NCBI GenBank assembly: GCA_021904315.1
Contig: CM038910.1
Location: 18,290,001 to 18,354,000 of the forward strand
Reading direction: 5' to 3'
Length of the DNA: 64,000 bases
DNA from: Sphagnum magellanicum
Taxonomy: Eukaryota; Streptophyta; Sphagnopsida; Sphagnales; Sphagnaceae
The notes under the pieces were generated by a model that worked only from the letters and a program-made list of their open reading frames with translations, made no database searches and was not told the origin of the DNA. Within the stretch, counting starts at the first letter, position 1, and every line of letters begins with the position of its first letter. The position numbers were made by a program, and so were the translations under genes. Shown in pieces: positions 12,280 to 23,968 of this stretch.

Positions 12280-13000
12280 TTAGTCTACAATTATGGATGC
12301 AACCGATTCAATAAGAAGAAGGAAAAGATTAAAAGGTACAAATGCAAGATCAAATAGTGGTAACTTGTGATTCATTAATGAACTAGAAATTGGGAACACC
12401 ACAAAATCTTGGCATTCGTCAAGTGCAAACATGATGAATCTGTTATTCAAAAGGCTTTGGTGGATTCTCATGGGCACATAGTTCCAGCTACATAATGGTG
12501 GACCAAAATCACAAAAGAATTTTCAAAGATTATCAATGTGTGCATTGCTTGAAATGGCAAAATGTGCAAGGACAAATGGAACGAGTTAAATCCAATTAAA
12601 AAAATATGACAAATTATCACAAGGGAATAAACCATCACAATTCTTTCTAGGAGTTTTCTAATGATGAATGCAACAAACATCATCTACCAAGTCAATTTAA
12701 TCAAAAATATTATGGGGCAATTGAAATTTTTTAAGAAAAAAGAATTGTAAATGTTCCATTTCATGTCTGAGATTTACAAACTAAGGGTGACAAAAACTAA
12801 TTTCCACCAATGTTAGAAGCTATTATTACACATGGTGAACAAGATTCCACACTACTAGATGATGATGTTCACTCATGCAAATTTTTTTGGGTGACGATTA
12901 TGTTATAAAGGAAAAGATTTTAAACAACAATCAAAGAATCCATGGGTTAATGTGATGAACTTCGATGATTTTTCAAATAGTAATTTCCATTATGGGCCAT
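12280..13000 (+). pseudogene. Decayed coding remnant, family not recognised
   Basis: Plus-strand translations give discontinuous but protein-like stretches, for example RLSMCALLEMAKCARTNG near 12525 and LPSQFNQKYYGAIEIF near 12690 with stops and frame changes between them. The mixture of Trp, Lys and Tyr with short acidic segments faintly recalls the Myb/SANT-like proteins carried by plant DNA transposons, but this is a guess. No intact domain is present. Confidence 0.25.
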
Positions 13001-15716
13001 AGTTCATCAACTTGTCGAAGCAAACAACTAAAAATTCCCAACTCCAATCGATTTTAATAGTATAGGAATTAAATGTAAATGTTATAATGTATTTTCACTT
13101 ATGTTTGAAGCGATGAACCAAAAGAACAAAAGCATGGTTGAAGCCATGGATTGCGTCGACAATGCGGAACAAAGACCAATGCAACAAGTTTCATCAACAA
13201 ACCTTCACCCCACATTTGAAATACTTGCAACACATAAACAAGAAAATTCAAAAAAAATCAAAACATGGTTAATGTTCTATCCAATTTCAACATAATAATG
13301 TTCCATGCATTCATTCATGACAAAGACTTCATGTCTCCACTACTTAATTTTGATGTTGATTCATTAGTTGATGAAAATGATGTGACTACTACACCAACCA
13401 TGTGAAACACTGTTATAAATTTGTTTTCAAGTTTCAATTGAAACTAAAAAGAAATATTCATAACTTTGTTTTCAATTCTTTAAGAATTTGATTGCTTTCA
13501 AGTTTCAATTGAAGTTTACAAGAAGATCTTACAACTACGTTTTCTATTTTCAAGATTTGATTGAAGTTTTAGTACAAGAAAAAACAATTTGGTTTGGCCA
13601 TTTTCCATAGACCTAACAACATTGCATGTAGATACATTATTCATGCAAAAGTTTAGTTCAATGTGCCTGGTGTGGCTTATTTGCAAGGCATTATATTTCC
13701 AAGAGGTTACATTGGTTAGTTGTTGAAATCTCATAGTCTTGCAATTTTATTTCCATGTTAGTTACAAATGCATTATCTATTGCATGAATACAATGCACAT
13801 GGACTTTTCTACAACCACCATGATGAGCATAATTGTGATTTGTCTCCAACTTTAGTAACTAGTTACATCATCTATGTATGAAGCCTTTTTTACAAGAATC
13901 ATGTTGTACAAAATACAACAACAAACCACCACATTAGGTAAGAAATTTACATGTAGATTAGTTTTGAATAATGATTGTTTAATTCTCAACAACATTCTTC
14001 CTTCAATTGAGATGTTTATTAAATAAGGACTCCAAGATGGTATGGGAGATATCTCTTTATTTGTGAGAAATCATCAACCAAGATAAGGATGGATACCATA
14101 TATCCTTTATAATGTAAGGTTTGACACCATTGTCACCAAGATCAAATTGAAATAGGTCACTAGTTATTGCCTTTTGGTGTAAATTTGAAGTCCAAAAAAT
14201 GCAAACATCATCCATGGATCCTAACATCTCCACAAAAGTGTATTTGAATTTATTTTTTTATAATCAACCATTATTTGTAACTACATACTAAAAAATGTAC
14301 ACTTGTATGAAAAGACTTCAACTACATGAGCTCCTTTTGGTTTCTATATGTGAATTTGGGTTGAATATCAATGGAACCATGAACTACTTAAAGGCCACAA
14401 AACCTTTTGAATTTTGTTATTATTGGAGCCAAATCAAAGCCTAATTCACAAAATAAACAAATTTTCACAAAAAGGAGTGTTTAAGTTTTTAAGTGTTGGA
14501 AAGCACAACTTTGGATTTTTGTTTATTTTACATTATTATAGTTGTAGTGGATCATTGTATGGTAATAGATAAAATGATTTCTTGTTAAATTCATATAATT
14601 ATTTTTAAATAACTTGGATACTATGTAAATGTCATTTTGAGTCTTGTAAACTAACTATATCAAGTGTCTAAAATACTTTTTTTTTTAAAGGAAAAAAAAG
14701 GAATGCATCAAATCATATAATTGATTTCAAACTTTTTTCATTTAACAAAAACATGCCCCCTTCTATGAAAGTACATGTTCATTGGATGAACTTGATAAAA
14801 AACCAAATCATACAAAAATGTCAAAGTCTTGAAAAATTGAAGGAAAGGGCTACAAGGTAAAAGACTCATTTTTTAAACCATTTGATTAAAAAATTATGCT
14901 CAATGGGTTCAAAATGTCTAGCTTTAAGTGCAGGTCACATGTGCAAAAAATAATCTTGCCTTGAAAAACATGTTTGGTTGTCCATTGAAATTCATTTTTG
15001 GATCTTTTGGGAATTTTTGTGTTTCTAGTTATAAACCAAAATATTCATACACAATTAAATATGAATGTGAAAATTCACCATTGTCACATGAATTACTTTA
15101 TTTAATTGGACTATTCAACTTTTCTCACTTAAATTTTTTTCAAGTAAATGTTATTTGCAAAAAATAGCCCCATAAAAATCGTAAAGTCCTTTTTCCTTTT
15201 TTTGGAACCCTAACTGTGAATAAGCTTGAGATGAATTATAAACTTTCCTATGACAAACAATTCACTACAATGCAAATACTTAACCCCATGTGCAAGTTTA
15301 TAAAAGGAACAAATAACACAAATGCTACAAAAATATTGCACAATTATATGTTGCATTTTTTTCCTCCATGAAAGGTTTCAATTTGTTAATCAATTGTTTC
15401 ACAAACTTTTGAGTTATTTTAATATGTTTGATCCATCTAGAATCTTCATTATATTTTGTCATAAAGAAATGAAAATACCATGTTGTTGATTGTGCTTTCA
15501 CCTAATTGCCAAGTTCCTTATTACATGTTTCATAAACAAAAGATATTTGGTGTTAATGTAACACAACAAAGTTCAACAAGTCTTGGAACACAATCATTTT
15601 TATTTGCAATGTGTCTATAGTGTTGTTTGGAAACTCAAATGGCACGGTGTTGAACTTTGTTTCATAACAAAATTGAAATGTTTTGTGTGTTTATAACATC
15701 AACTAAATGAAATGCA
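13001..15716. other. AT-rich intergenic region, no gene seen
   Basis: Short open frames at 13101-13295, 13516-13734 and 14928-15167 have no recognisable features. CAAGTTTCAATTGAA occurs twice near 13425 and 13498. No transposon ends were found. Confidence 0.4.
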
Positions 15717-15721
15717 CCAAT

Positions 15722-16101
15722 TGTTAGAAATATTATTCGTTTATAAGTCCCAATGTTGATGAATGTGTTAAACATTTATCAAAGGATGAATAGTATTCAA
15801 ATCCGTATAATAGTTAGGTTATGTTAAATAGTGGTGGCTAGGGTTTAGAAATGGGAAATTACATTAGGGTTCGATGGCGGCTACTTTAGGGTTAGGAGAT
15901 AACATATATTGGAATAGTTTTTAATAGTTTTTCATTATTTCTATCAAGTCTTTGAGTGCATCTAAAGTCTTTGAAGTTTTATGATTGTAGTTTGTGACAC
16001 CTTGAAACCATGTGATTTTCTTTCTCGTCATTTCAATATAATTACATCTTTTGATAAACTTTGGTATTTCAAATCTTGCTTGTTTCTAGTTGTTTCCAAT
16101 A
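15722..16101 (+). repeat. 5' LTR of the copia element (380 bp)
   Basis: Starts TGTTAGAAAT and ends TTTCCAATA, so the usual TG...CA has become TG...TA; the 3' LTR ends the same way. The middle carries several AGGGTTTAG- and TAGGGTT-type words. The second half is closely similar to the 3' LTR, for example TTTGAAGTTTTATGATTGTA in both. Confidence 0.9.
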
Positions 16102-16115
16102 GGTTATGCGCCCAC
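16102..16115 (+). other. Primer-binding site of half-tRNA-iMet type
   Basis: GGTTATGCGCCCAC directly follows the 5' LTR. It matches the complement of the anticodon arm of initiator tRNA-Met (GGTTATGGGCCCAC) at 13 of 14 positions. It does not match the complement of the tRNA 3' end (TGGTATCAGAGC) used by most plant copia elements. Priming from a cut tRNA-iMet half is known for Drosophila copia and yeast Ty5. Confidence 0.75.
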
Positions 16116-16451
16116 ACAAAGCAAGAAAAAGAACATTGTGTTGATGCAAGAAAGAATGAAATCTAATGCATAAAAGAAGAGAATCATTTATCGAAGTTTA
16201 AACCTTTTGTTTTTAAGTACCTCAAAAAAGTAAAAACTTAAAGAGATTTTTTCAAGTGTTTAATAGTTTTATTGTTAAGGTTTTGTTTTGTGACATGTAT
16301 AATAATTGAGTGGGAGAAATTTGAAGTGAGGTCTTCAAACATTAACAAGTTTTCAAATTAAAGTTTTTCCACTTGCAACTTCATTTGAATAAAAAGACAT
16401 AGAATGTTTATTTTAACATTTGTGTTAAACAAAATGTCGTATTTCCAAATG

Positions 16452-17619
16452 GAGTCTTTGAAAAGCATGGAAAATTTTGATGGTGGAAACTTTCACCTTT
16501 GGAAGTTCAAGATGCGAATGATGCTTTCCAAGCATAGGCTTTGGAAGTTTGTTGATGGGAGTGTAACAATTCTCAATGATGAAGATGAAATGGAAACCAA
16601 AGCATTTGCACTACTTTGTGAACATCTCATGGATGCACAACTTACACACATTCAATATTGTGAAAATGTCAAGAATGCTTAGGGGTAAATGCATACTACG
16701 GTGGGCCGAAAAATGCATTGAGAAAATCCATTTTTACATTTTTTTGGTGTTGTCATCACCTTTAAAATGAGTTTTCTAATTACAAATTAATTTTTTGCAA
16801 GAACTATGTGTTGTACACTTTTAATACATTATAAAACACATTTAATGAAAACACTTGAATCACTCAAAAAATACATATTGAAAGTACTTGTGAATTCTGA
16901 CCTTCCAAAAAATTCCAAAAAATTATTCAAATGGCCATTTTGATTAATAATGACATCCTTAATAAAAAATTTAGTCTCCGTTTTGATCATACAACTTGTG
17001 GCAAAATATTATTAAAAAAATAATTTAATAACCCAAGATCTATGAGTCCATTTACAATTATTTAAAGATTAAATAAAGATTGTGATTGAATTTAAAACAC
17101 AAGTTTTATAATCTCCCCTAAACCAAAAAATGAACATATGGTTTTTATTTTTTAATATGTTATTTATATGATAATATAGATCATATATGTGAATCCTTTT
17201 TTTCAAAAGAATTTAAATTCTAATTTTAAAAACATCATGTAGTTGGAGGGTCAAAAATTTTACATTGTGACACAAAAAAAGGGACACCATGATATGCATT
17301 TACCCTTGGGAGACATTTTGCAGTGTGCACGAAATCAAAACTATCAGAAACAAGTTGTTTCTTGGAAGGAGGTTCTTCACCATCTAAATGCAAGAAGGGG
17401 AGGACTTGCTTGCACACATCAACATGGTGAAGGTGCTTGTAGATCAATTACGTTCCATTGAGGTGAAGATTGAAAACGAAGAAATGTACATGGTATTTCT
17501 CATGAACCTTCCCCCATCTTTTGATAACTTGGTCATGAATTTGGAATCCATGTCCTTTAATCATGTTGACCTTCAATTCATCGTTGTTTGATTGTTTCAT
17601 GAGGTTTCTAAAATTTAAA
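16452..17619 (+). pseudogene. copia gag (UBN2-type), split by a MITE
   Basis: The first part (16452-16680) encodes a gag N-terminus with the typical NFHLWKFKMRMMLSKHRLW. A MITE (16681-17304) interrupts the reading frame. The frame resumes at once at about 17305 with a Trp codon and runs through LLAHINMVKVLVDQLRSI and NLPPSFDNLVMNLESM. Two further stops break it, one at about 17396 and one at 17589. After about 17619 the sequence jumps to the GAG-pre-integrase region, so the zinc knuckle and aspartic protease are absent. Confidence 0.85.
16681..17304. mobile_element. MITE inserted in copia gag (about 624 bp)
   Basis: The left end reads AGGGGTAAATGCATACTACG and the right end, read inward, GGGTAAATGCATATCATGG, an imperfect terminal inverted repeat of about 23 bp. 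The trinucleotide CTT is present on both sides (16678-16680 and 17305-17307), giving a 3-bp target duplication. Removing the insert restores the gag reading frame exactly. The inside is AT-rich and non-coding. A 3-bp duplication would suit PIF/Harbinger, but the TIR is not the canonical one, so the superfamily is uncertain. Confidence 0.8.
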
Positions 17620-17633
17620 AAAAAAGAATGTTT

Positions 17634-18471
17634 TGGCACCAAAGACTCAGCCACCTCAACGTGGCGAATCTCAAGAAGTTGGAAAAAATGGTCCATGGCA
17701 TGAACTTGAAAGAAGTGCCATTGCACCATGTGTGTGAAGCTTGAATTGAAAGCAAACATCAAAGAACATCTTTTCCTAAAGATGAAGTGATTAGGGCTTT
17801 GAAGCTTTTGGAACTTGTGCATAACAACGTGTGTACACTGATGAAGATGGCATCTTATGGTGGAACACAATACTTTGTCACCTAAACATCAACAACTTTT
17901 CGAGAAAAATTCATGTCTACCTTTTGAAAGCTAAAGGAAAGGTGTTTGACAAATTCAAGGCATACAAGGCGTTGGTGGAAAATGAAATTGGTATGAAGAT
18001 CAAGACCTTGCATTTTGACTATGGAGGAAAGTTTGTGTCCAAAGATTTTGACAACTTTTTGCATGAATATGGAATCCAACAACAAACAAGTGTTCCGTAC
18101 ACACCACAACAAAATGGAATTGCAAAACAAACCAATAGGACCATTGTAAAGTGCACTAGGAACATGATTCATGCACAAGGACTTTTGACTTGAAGTTTTG
18201 GGTGGAAGCGGTGAATACAATGATTTATATCAAAATCCGATGCCCAACCAAAACCTTCAATTCAAAGACCTTGCAAGAAGCATGGACTAGTAGAAAGCTC
18301 AATGTATCCCATTTGAAAGTTTTTGGTTGCAAAACATATGCACACATTCTCAATGAGAAGATAAACAAATTAAAATCTAAATCCATACCTTGTGTGTTTT
18401 TAGGGTATTATGAACGGACCAAAACATATTGCTTGATGTGTGTAAAAACCAAAAAAATCATTAAGAGTTGA
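17634..18471 (+). pseudogene. copia GAG-pre-integrase and integrase, inactivated
   Basis: WHQRLSHLNVANLKKLEKMV at about 17636 is the GAG-pre-integrase motif with zinc-binding His residues; the first Cys of the final CxxC position is followed by a stop where the second is expected. A frameshifted stretch near 17820-17890 leads to the integrase core: FSRKIHVYLLKAK, then HFDYGGKF (usually DNGGEF), then PYTPQQNGIAKQTNRTI. The Glu normally following NGIA/NGVA, the third member of the DDE triad, is Lys here. A stop at about 18191 separates the core from the C-terminal part, which has HLKVFGCKTYAHI and CVFLGYYERTKTY. Confidence 0.88.
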
Positions 18472-18477
18472 GATGTT

Positions 18478-19850
18478 GTGTTCCTTGAAGAGATGAAAAA
18501 AGTAAGTCTCTATGATAATAGACCCCCTTCAAAGCAAGTAAAACACGTTGTCATGGACGAAGTCATGAATGAAAATCAACTTGTCAAGGTTAATAATTGT
18601 ATATCCTTAAAGGAGAAACTATTGGAAGACATGGAAAATGAATCTACATCAAATTTTTCTTCCGAATCTTTTTTTGTTCCACCACAAGATGAGGATTTGA
18701 ATGAACCACAACAAGATGGATGAAGGGAAAGGCCCCAAAAACAACGAAAGGAGTGGCCTCATGATTGATGGGTTGTCATTAAAGACTCAATGGAACATGC
18801 CACCATAGCTTTTTCGGAAGAACTTCAAACCGTGGAAGAAGCGTTGAAAAATGAAGACATAAAAAAATGGGAGATTGTAATGCAAAAAAAAATGATTATC
18901 TTATTATCAACAACACTTGGTCATTAATGGTACTTCCCAAGGGTAGGAAGCCCATTTCTTGCAAATGGGTGTTCAAAATCAAACATGGGGTCAATGGTGG
19001 AATCGAATGTTACAAAACAAGATTTTTCATTTTGAACTTTTTCGAAAGTTCAAAATGAAAGATCTTGGCAATTTACATTTCTTTTTAGGTATGGAAGTGG
19101 AAAGGGATCGTGAGTGATGTTTCTTGATCCCAAGACAAAGTTGAAAAAGAATATGAACAAGGATGTTGAAATCGTTAAAGTTCCTTATCAATAAGCCATT
19201 GGATCTTTGATGTATGCCATGTTGTGTATTCGATTGGACTTGGCATACCCAATAAAAGTGGTGAATCAACACATGGCCAATCCAAACTTAGAACATTGGA
19301 TTACAATGAAATGCATTTTCCGATACTTGTAAGGCACCTTGCAATTCAAATTACAATTCGAAGGAATACCACCCCAAAAGATGGTTGAATATTGTGATGC
19401 GGATTGGGCGAATGACCTTGAAGATAAGAGATCCACCACAAGGGTTTGTATTCATAATGGGAGGTGGAGCCAATATTTGTTGGAGTTAACAACCCATAAT
19501 CATATTGTCAACAATCCAGGCTTAATACATGGCAAATGTACAAGCTACCAAGGAAACCATATGGATGACAAAGTTCATGAAGGAATTAGGGTAAATGAAA
19601 GAGAAGAAGGTGATGGTGATTTGATGTGACAACTAAGGTGCAATATCATTGATGAATAATCCCACCCAAATGTTCGAACAAAGCACATTGATGTTCAACA
19701 TCATTTTGTTCAAAAAAGAGTTGAAAATGGCGAAATCATGTTTGAATATTATTCAATAGAGGACATGGTGGTGGATGTGCTTACCAAAATATTATCAAAA
19801 GAACAACATAACAATTTGATAACCATGTTCAGATTAAAAATTTCATAGAA
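18478..19850 (+). pseudogene. copia reverse transcriptase (core deleted) and RNase H remnant
   Basis: After an acidic linker, the RT start is recognisable in two frames: EEALKNEDIKKWEIVMQK near 18838 and TWSLMVLPKGRKPISCKWVF near 18915. At about 19030 the sequence jumps to MKDLGNLHFFLGMEV, which in copia lies downstream of the YVDD catalytic box, so the RT core is missing. Then follow GSLMYAMLCIRLDLAYPI (19200) and the RNase H start YCDADWANDLEDKRSTT (19390). The 3' end still shows EIMFEYYSIEDMVVDVLTK-like sequence close to 19740-19790. Confidence 0.85.
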
Positions 19851-19856
19851 TGAGAC

Positions 19857-20305
19857 TGTAAGAATTTATTTTATTTGTTTCTAATTCTCAATGTTGATAA
19901 ATGTGTTAACATTTATTAAAAGATGAATAATATTCACATCTTTATAGTAGTTAGGTTATGTTAAATAGTGATGGCTGGGGTTTAGAAGTGGAGGCTACAT
20001 TAAGGTTTGATGGCAGTTAAATTAAGGTTTGGTGGTGACTAGGGTTAAGGTTTGATGATGGCTAGGTTTAGGGTTTGGTGGTGTTTCCTTTAAGGTTAAA
20101 AAATAGTATATATTGGAATGGTTTTGAGTAGTTTTTCATTATCTTTTATCAAGTTTTTGAGTGCACCTAAAGACTTTGAAGTTTTATGATTGTAGTTTGT
20201 GACATTTTCAACCCATGTGATTTTTTTCTTGCCATTTCAATACAATTGCATCTTTTGATAAACTTTGGTGTTTCAAATCTTGCTTGTTTTTTATTATTTC
20301 CAATA
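19857..20305 (+). repeat. 3' LTR of the copia element (449 bp)
   Basis: Starts TGTAAGAATT and ends TTTCCAATA, followed by the CCAAT target duplication. It is about 70 bp longer than the 5' LTR because a GGTTTGATGG/GGTTTGGTGG-type block has expanded at about 19990-20090. The rest aligns with the 5' LTR with scattered differences. Confidence 0.9.
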
Positions 20306-20479
20306 CCAATAGAACGAACTTAAGTAAATTCATCTTACATAAACAAACAACAACAAACTAAAACAAGCACAACAAAAGTGAGACAAATGAAAACATGTTA
20401 GTACCCCAAAAAAACCATAATAACAAAAAATTCAAATTCAAATAAATGAAACAAAAAAAAAACTTATGTTATAAAATGA

Positions 20480-21200
20480 AGCAAAAACTTGAATAATTAA
20501 GTGACTATGAACAAGATATGAAAAAATTGAATCAATGGAACAACTATAAACAACAACAATAATTGAAGGATTAAGGTTCTAATGTGAACAAAACTTGAGA
20601 AAACTAAAACATTGCAAGAAGTTGAACAATCAAACAACTATGAGCAAAATTTATTATAAATAAATAAATAAAAGAATGATAATAACAAAAAATGCAAATT
20701 CAAAACATATGAGAATAGAAAAAACTTATGTGTATAAAATGAAGCAATGGTCTTGTAAACCATAAACCTAAAGTGAAACAATGAGCTTACAAACCACATA
20801 ATCTAAAATGATAGCATCAATCCTAAAAACAATGTTCCTACAAACCACATAGTCTAAAATGAAAGCATCAATCCTAAATACAATAATCCTACAAATCACA
20901 TTATGAAAAATGAAAACAACATTGCATGAATGATAGAACTTGAAGAAATTGAAACATCACAAGATGATTAAACAACTCTGAACAAGATTTAAAGAAATCG
21001 AATCAATGGAGTGATTATAATCTCAATAATAGTTGAAGAGTTTAATTGTGAGTAGAACTTGAGGAAATTGAAACATCACAAGAAGTTGAACAATCAACTA
21101 CTATGATCAAGATTTGAAAAATTCAAGTCAATGGAATGATTATAAGTAGTGGCAACAATTTTTTAAATGAATGTTTGCGAGTAACAACAATTGAATAATC
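20480..21200. repeat. Minisatellite region (periods about 53 and 120 bp)
   Basis: Two tandem families are visible. At 20735-20915 a unit of about 53 bp with ACAAACCACATAGTCTAAAA and AGCATCAATCCTAAA repeats about three times. Around it, a unit of about 120 bp starting GAACTTGAGGAAATTGAAAC occurs at 20937 and 21056, with an older relative at about 20588. The two families appear to be interleaved remnants of one array. Confidence 0.65.
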
Positions 21201-22677
21201 AAGCAAATGTGAGTAGCAACAAAGAAAATGAGAAAGGAGAAAGAGATTCATATGTACAATGTTGTAATAACATCAAGCATTCACCATCTACAAAAGGCAT
21301 TTAAAGATGACACATGTTTTTGTAATGAGTGCACTATTTCCTTAACAATTAATTTTTACAACATAAAGATGTGTGAACAACAATAAAGCTTAGGGTTAAC
21401 AATGTGTAATAATAGGATATATGTGAGTTGTGTTTTAACAACAATAGGTGGGATACGTAACTTTAGCATTAGGGTTTGGATAATTGTCAACTGTGTTGTG
21501 GGTAAGTAGGATAATAAGTAGGGGTTCCTACCCTTATATCTTATTAGTCCCTAAGCATTATTGCTTACAATTTATAATGAAATTAATGATGAGTGGAATC
21601 TAAATCTTTAAAAAGGGCATTAACTAATGTTGGTTGGTTATTCATTTTTTTCAAATGATAAGGTAGAGTTTTTTTTTGTCCTAATAGGGTGTCAAGGATA
21701 AGACAAATATGTAATTTGGAAAAAACTAAAGGATTTGACAACAAGGAATTTAATTATGAACATGAACTAAATAGTTTTATTATATGAATAAGACAATGTG
21801 ATGCAAGTTGGACATGAAATGGATTAAGAATATATAGGTCATAATTACTGATGTTAGCAAGATTGAAGGGTGGTGCCTTTCTAACCTTCTCTTATATTAT
21901 CCAATGAAACCTTTTGACATCAAGTTAACCTATTAAAAAGTTCTACCAATTAAACATTCTATAATTTTTACTAATAACCTTCTAGAAATTTCTAATCATA
22001 TTTTTCAAAGATCTTTCCCAAAATTTCTATAAACTTTTGAACATATTCAACAAGGATCTATTTGGAATTATAAATAAATAAATCAAACATATTCATTAAG
22101 GATTTTTTGGAAATTTTGAAAAAAATTAAAGATATTTTTCAAGGGTTTTTAAAAATCAAAATTAGAAACTTTCCTTATTTTTTATTATTCATGACACAAT
22201 GTATTAATTTTTTTAAAAAGACGCATTAATTATCAACTTGTTTGTTTATGTAGTACCTTCAATTATCAAAATTTTCAAATATTTTTTATAATACACCTAT
22301 TATACATAAAGTTCGGTTGTGAAATACTTGACCCAATACCTCACCCATAACCATTTTTCATGTTTTCAATGTACAATTTTGTAGGTAAAAATCTAACCCC
22401 CAAAATAAAATGTTCATTTTTTATGCACTTCTTACAATTATCAACCCACACTAGTCAAATCAAATTGAAAGGGGAGTTAAAAGTGAAACTAAACTTTAAA
22501 AAATGTGGCCAAATGAAAATTAGCAATTTGAAAAGTCTAATGTTTAAATATTCAAGATTTTGTTGGGACATAAAATCGAAGGTTACTTGTCAATTTCAAG
22601 TTTCCATTAAACCAATACCTAATTCACAAAGGTTTTTGGTAGATTTCAATGGAATATATACTAAAGAATAAGGCGTG
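21201..22677. other. AT-rich intergenic region, no gene recognised
   Basis: The 103-codon open frame at 22360-22671 is Lys/Asn/Phe-rich, as expected by chance in AT-rich DNA, and shows no motif. Nothing else is supported. Confidence 0.4.
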
Positions 22678-23305
22678 TGTCTAATTATTCACCATAACCT
22701 ATCATCATTGAATATATACCAAAGAGGTAAGGAGGTGCAATCACATTAACAATAACCACAACAAGTGTAATGCATGCTTAATTTTTCATGTTTAGAAATA
22801 ATAATTTAATTTGGTGTTGAAAGTATAATATTTCTTTAATATAATAATTTTCATAATATATCATTGGAACATGTGAATTAATCTAAAAAATATTTGATGA
22901 ATAAAAAGCTCTCAAAAGCACTCATTGGACATTGTAATGCATGTTTTTTAATACTAAAAGGACTTCTAAATAGACTTCAAAACTTTTGAAAATTACACAT
23001 ATTTGAAATATTTTACATAAAATTTAACATGATAATATTTATTTAAGTAAAAAAATTGTTGATTTTTTAAAATTAGAAAATATTTTTAAAATATTCCCCC
23101 AAAAATAATCCCCTAAGCAAGCGAGTGTGGCTCATGTTATCTTGTTCGCACCCAAGGTCTACGTCTAATTGTTCACCATACGCTATCATCATTGAATATA
23201 TACTAGAGAGGTAAAGTATATGGTTAATTATTCATTATACCCTATTATCATTGAATATATACTAGAGAGGTAAGGTATGTGTTTAATTTTAACCATACCT
23301 TATCA
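22678..23305. repeat. Dispersed and tandem copies of a 59-bp unit
   Basis: A unit containing ATCATTGAATATATACTAGA followed by GAGGTAA occurs at about 22678, 23163 and 23222, the last two in tandem. At 23273-23305 GGTAAGGTATG and CATACCTTATC form an 11-bp inverted repeat with one mismatch. Confidence 0.6.
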
Positions 23306-23968
23306 TTAATAACCTACCCTTGGACTATTGATAATTAGCCATTTTTTCAATGGTGATGAACAATGGATAATAATTTGATGTAGGGAATGGGCTCAACATG
23401 CATTTAAGAAGACCCAATTGTTTTCTTTGGTGTTCAATGGGGGTATGGATAATTCCCATTTCCCATCATATTCCTAGTGTGTTCCAACCAAGTTCCCAAT
23501 GATGTTTTGTTTGTGTTCCCCAATTTCCCATGTGTTTTTCAAATTGTTTTTAATAACATCACATTTCATCCCGCATCTTTCATTCAAACTTGTACCCTAA
23601 TTATGATATGATGAAGGGGAAAAACACCCATCATGTTTCATTCTAGGTGTTTCATTGATCTAGATGTTGATACTATGAGTGTTTGTTTTTAGTTGGCCAA
23701 TTAAAGAGGTCTATCACCCCACATTTTTTTAAAACCCAATTTAAATGCACTCCCACAACTAATCAATGCCATCAAATTGGTGTGCATATAAAAAAAATAG
23801 AAATTGGTATGCAAATTAATATGGGGTTCACCTGTTTTTAAACATTTCACATATCAAGACCAATTTTTTTTTTCTTGCGTGTGGAATTTTGCATGATTGC
23901 AAAATGCAATGAAGGCAAGAAAGTTGTGAAGGAAAATTTTTATTTTTTAAAAAAATTGCTAAATACAA
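23306..23968. other. AT-rich intergenic region, no gene seen
   Basis: No coding region, RNA gene or element end was recognised. Confidence 0.4.

Larger units (their letters stand above)
15722..20305 (+). mobile_element. Degenerate Ty1/copia LTR retrotransposon with both LTRs
   Basis: A 4,584-bp element bounded by related LTRs and flanked by a perfect 5-bp target duplication CCAAT (15717-15721 and 20306-20310). Gene order from left to right is LTR, primer site, gag, GAG-pre-integrase plus integrase, reverse transcriptase remnant, RNase H, LTR. Integrase before reverse transcriptase identifies Ty1/copia. It is dead: a MITE splits gag, the protease region is missing, integrase has stops and a lost catalytic Glu, and the catalytic core of reverse transcriptase is deleted. 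The two LTRs differ at many positions and by about 70 bp in length, so the insertion is old. Confidence 0.92.
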
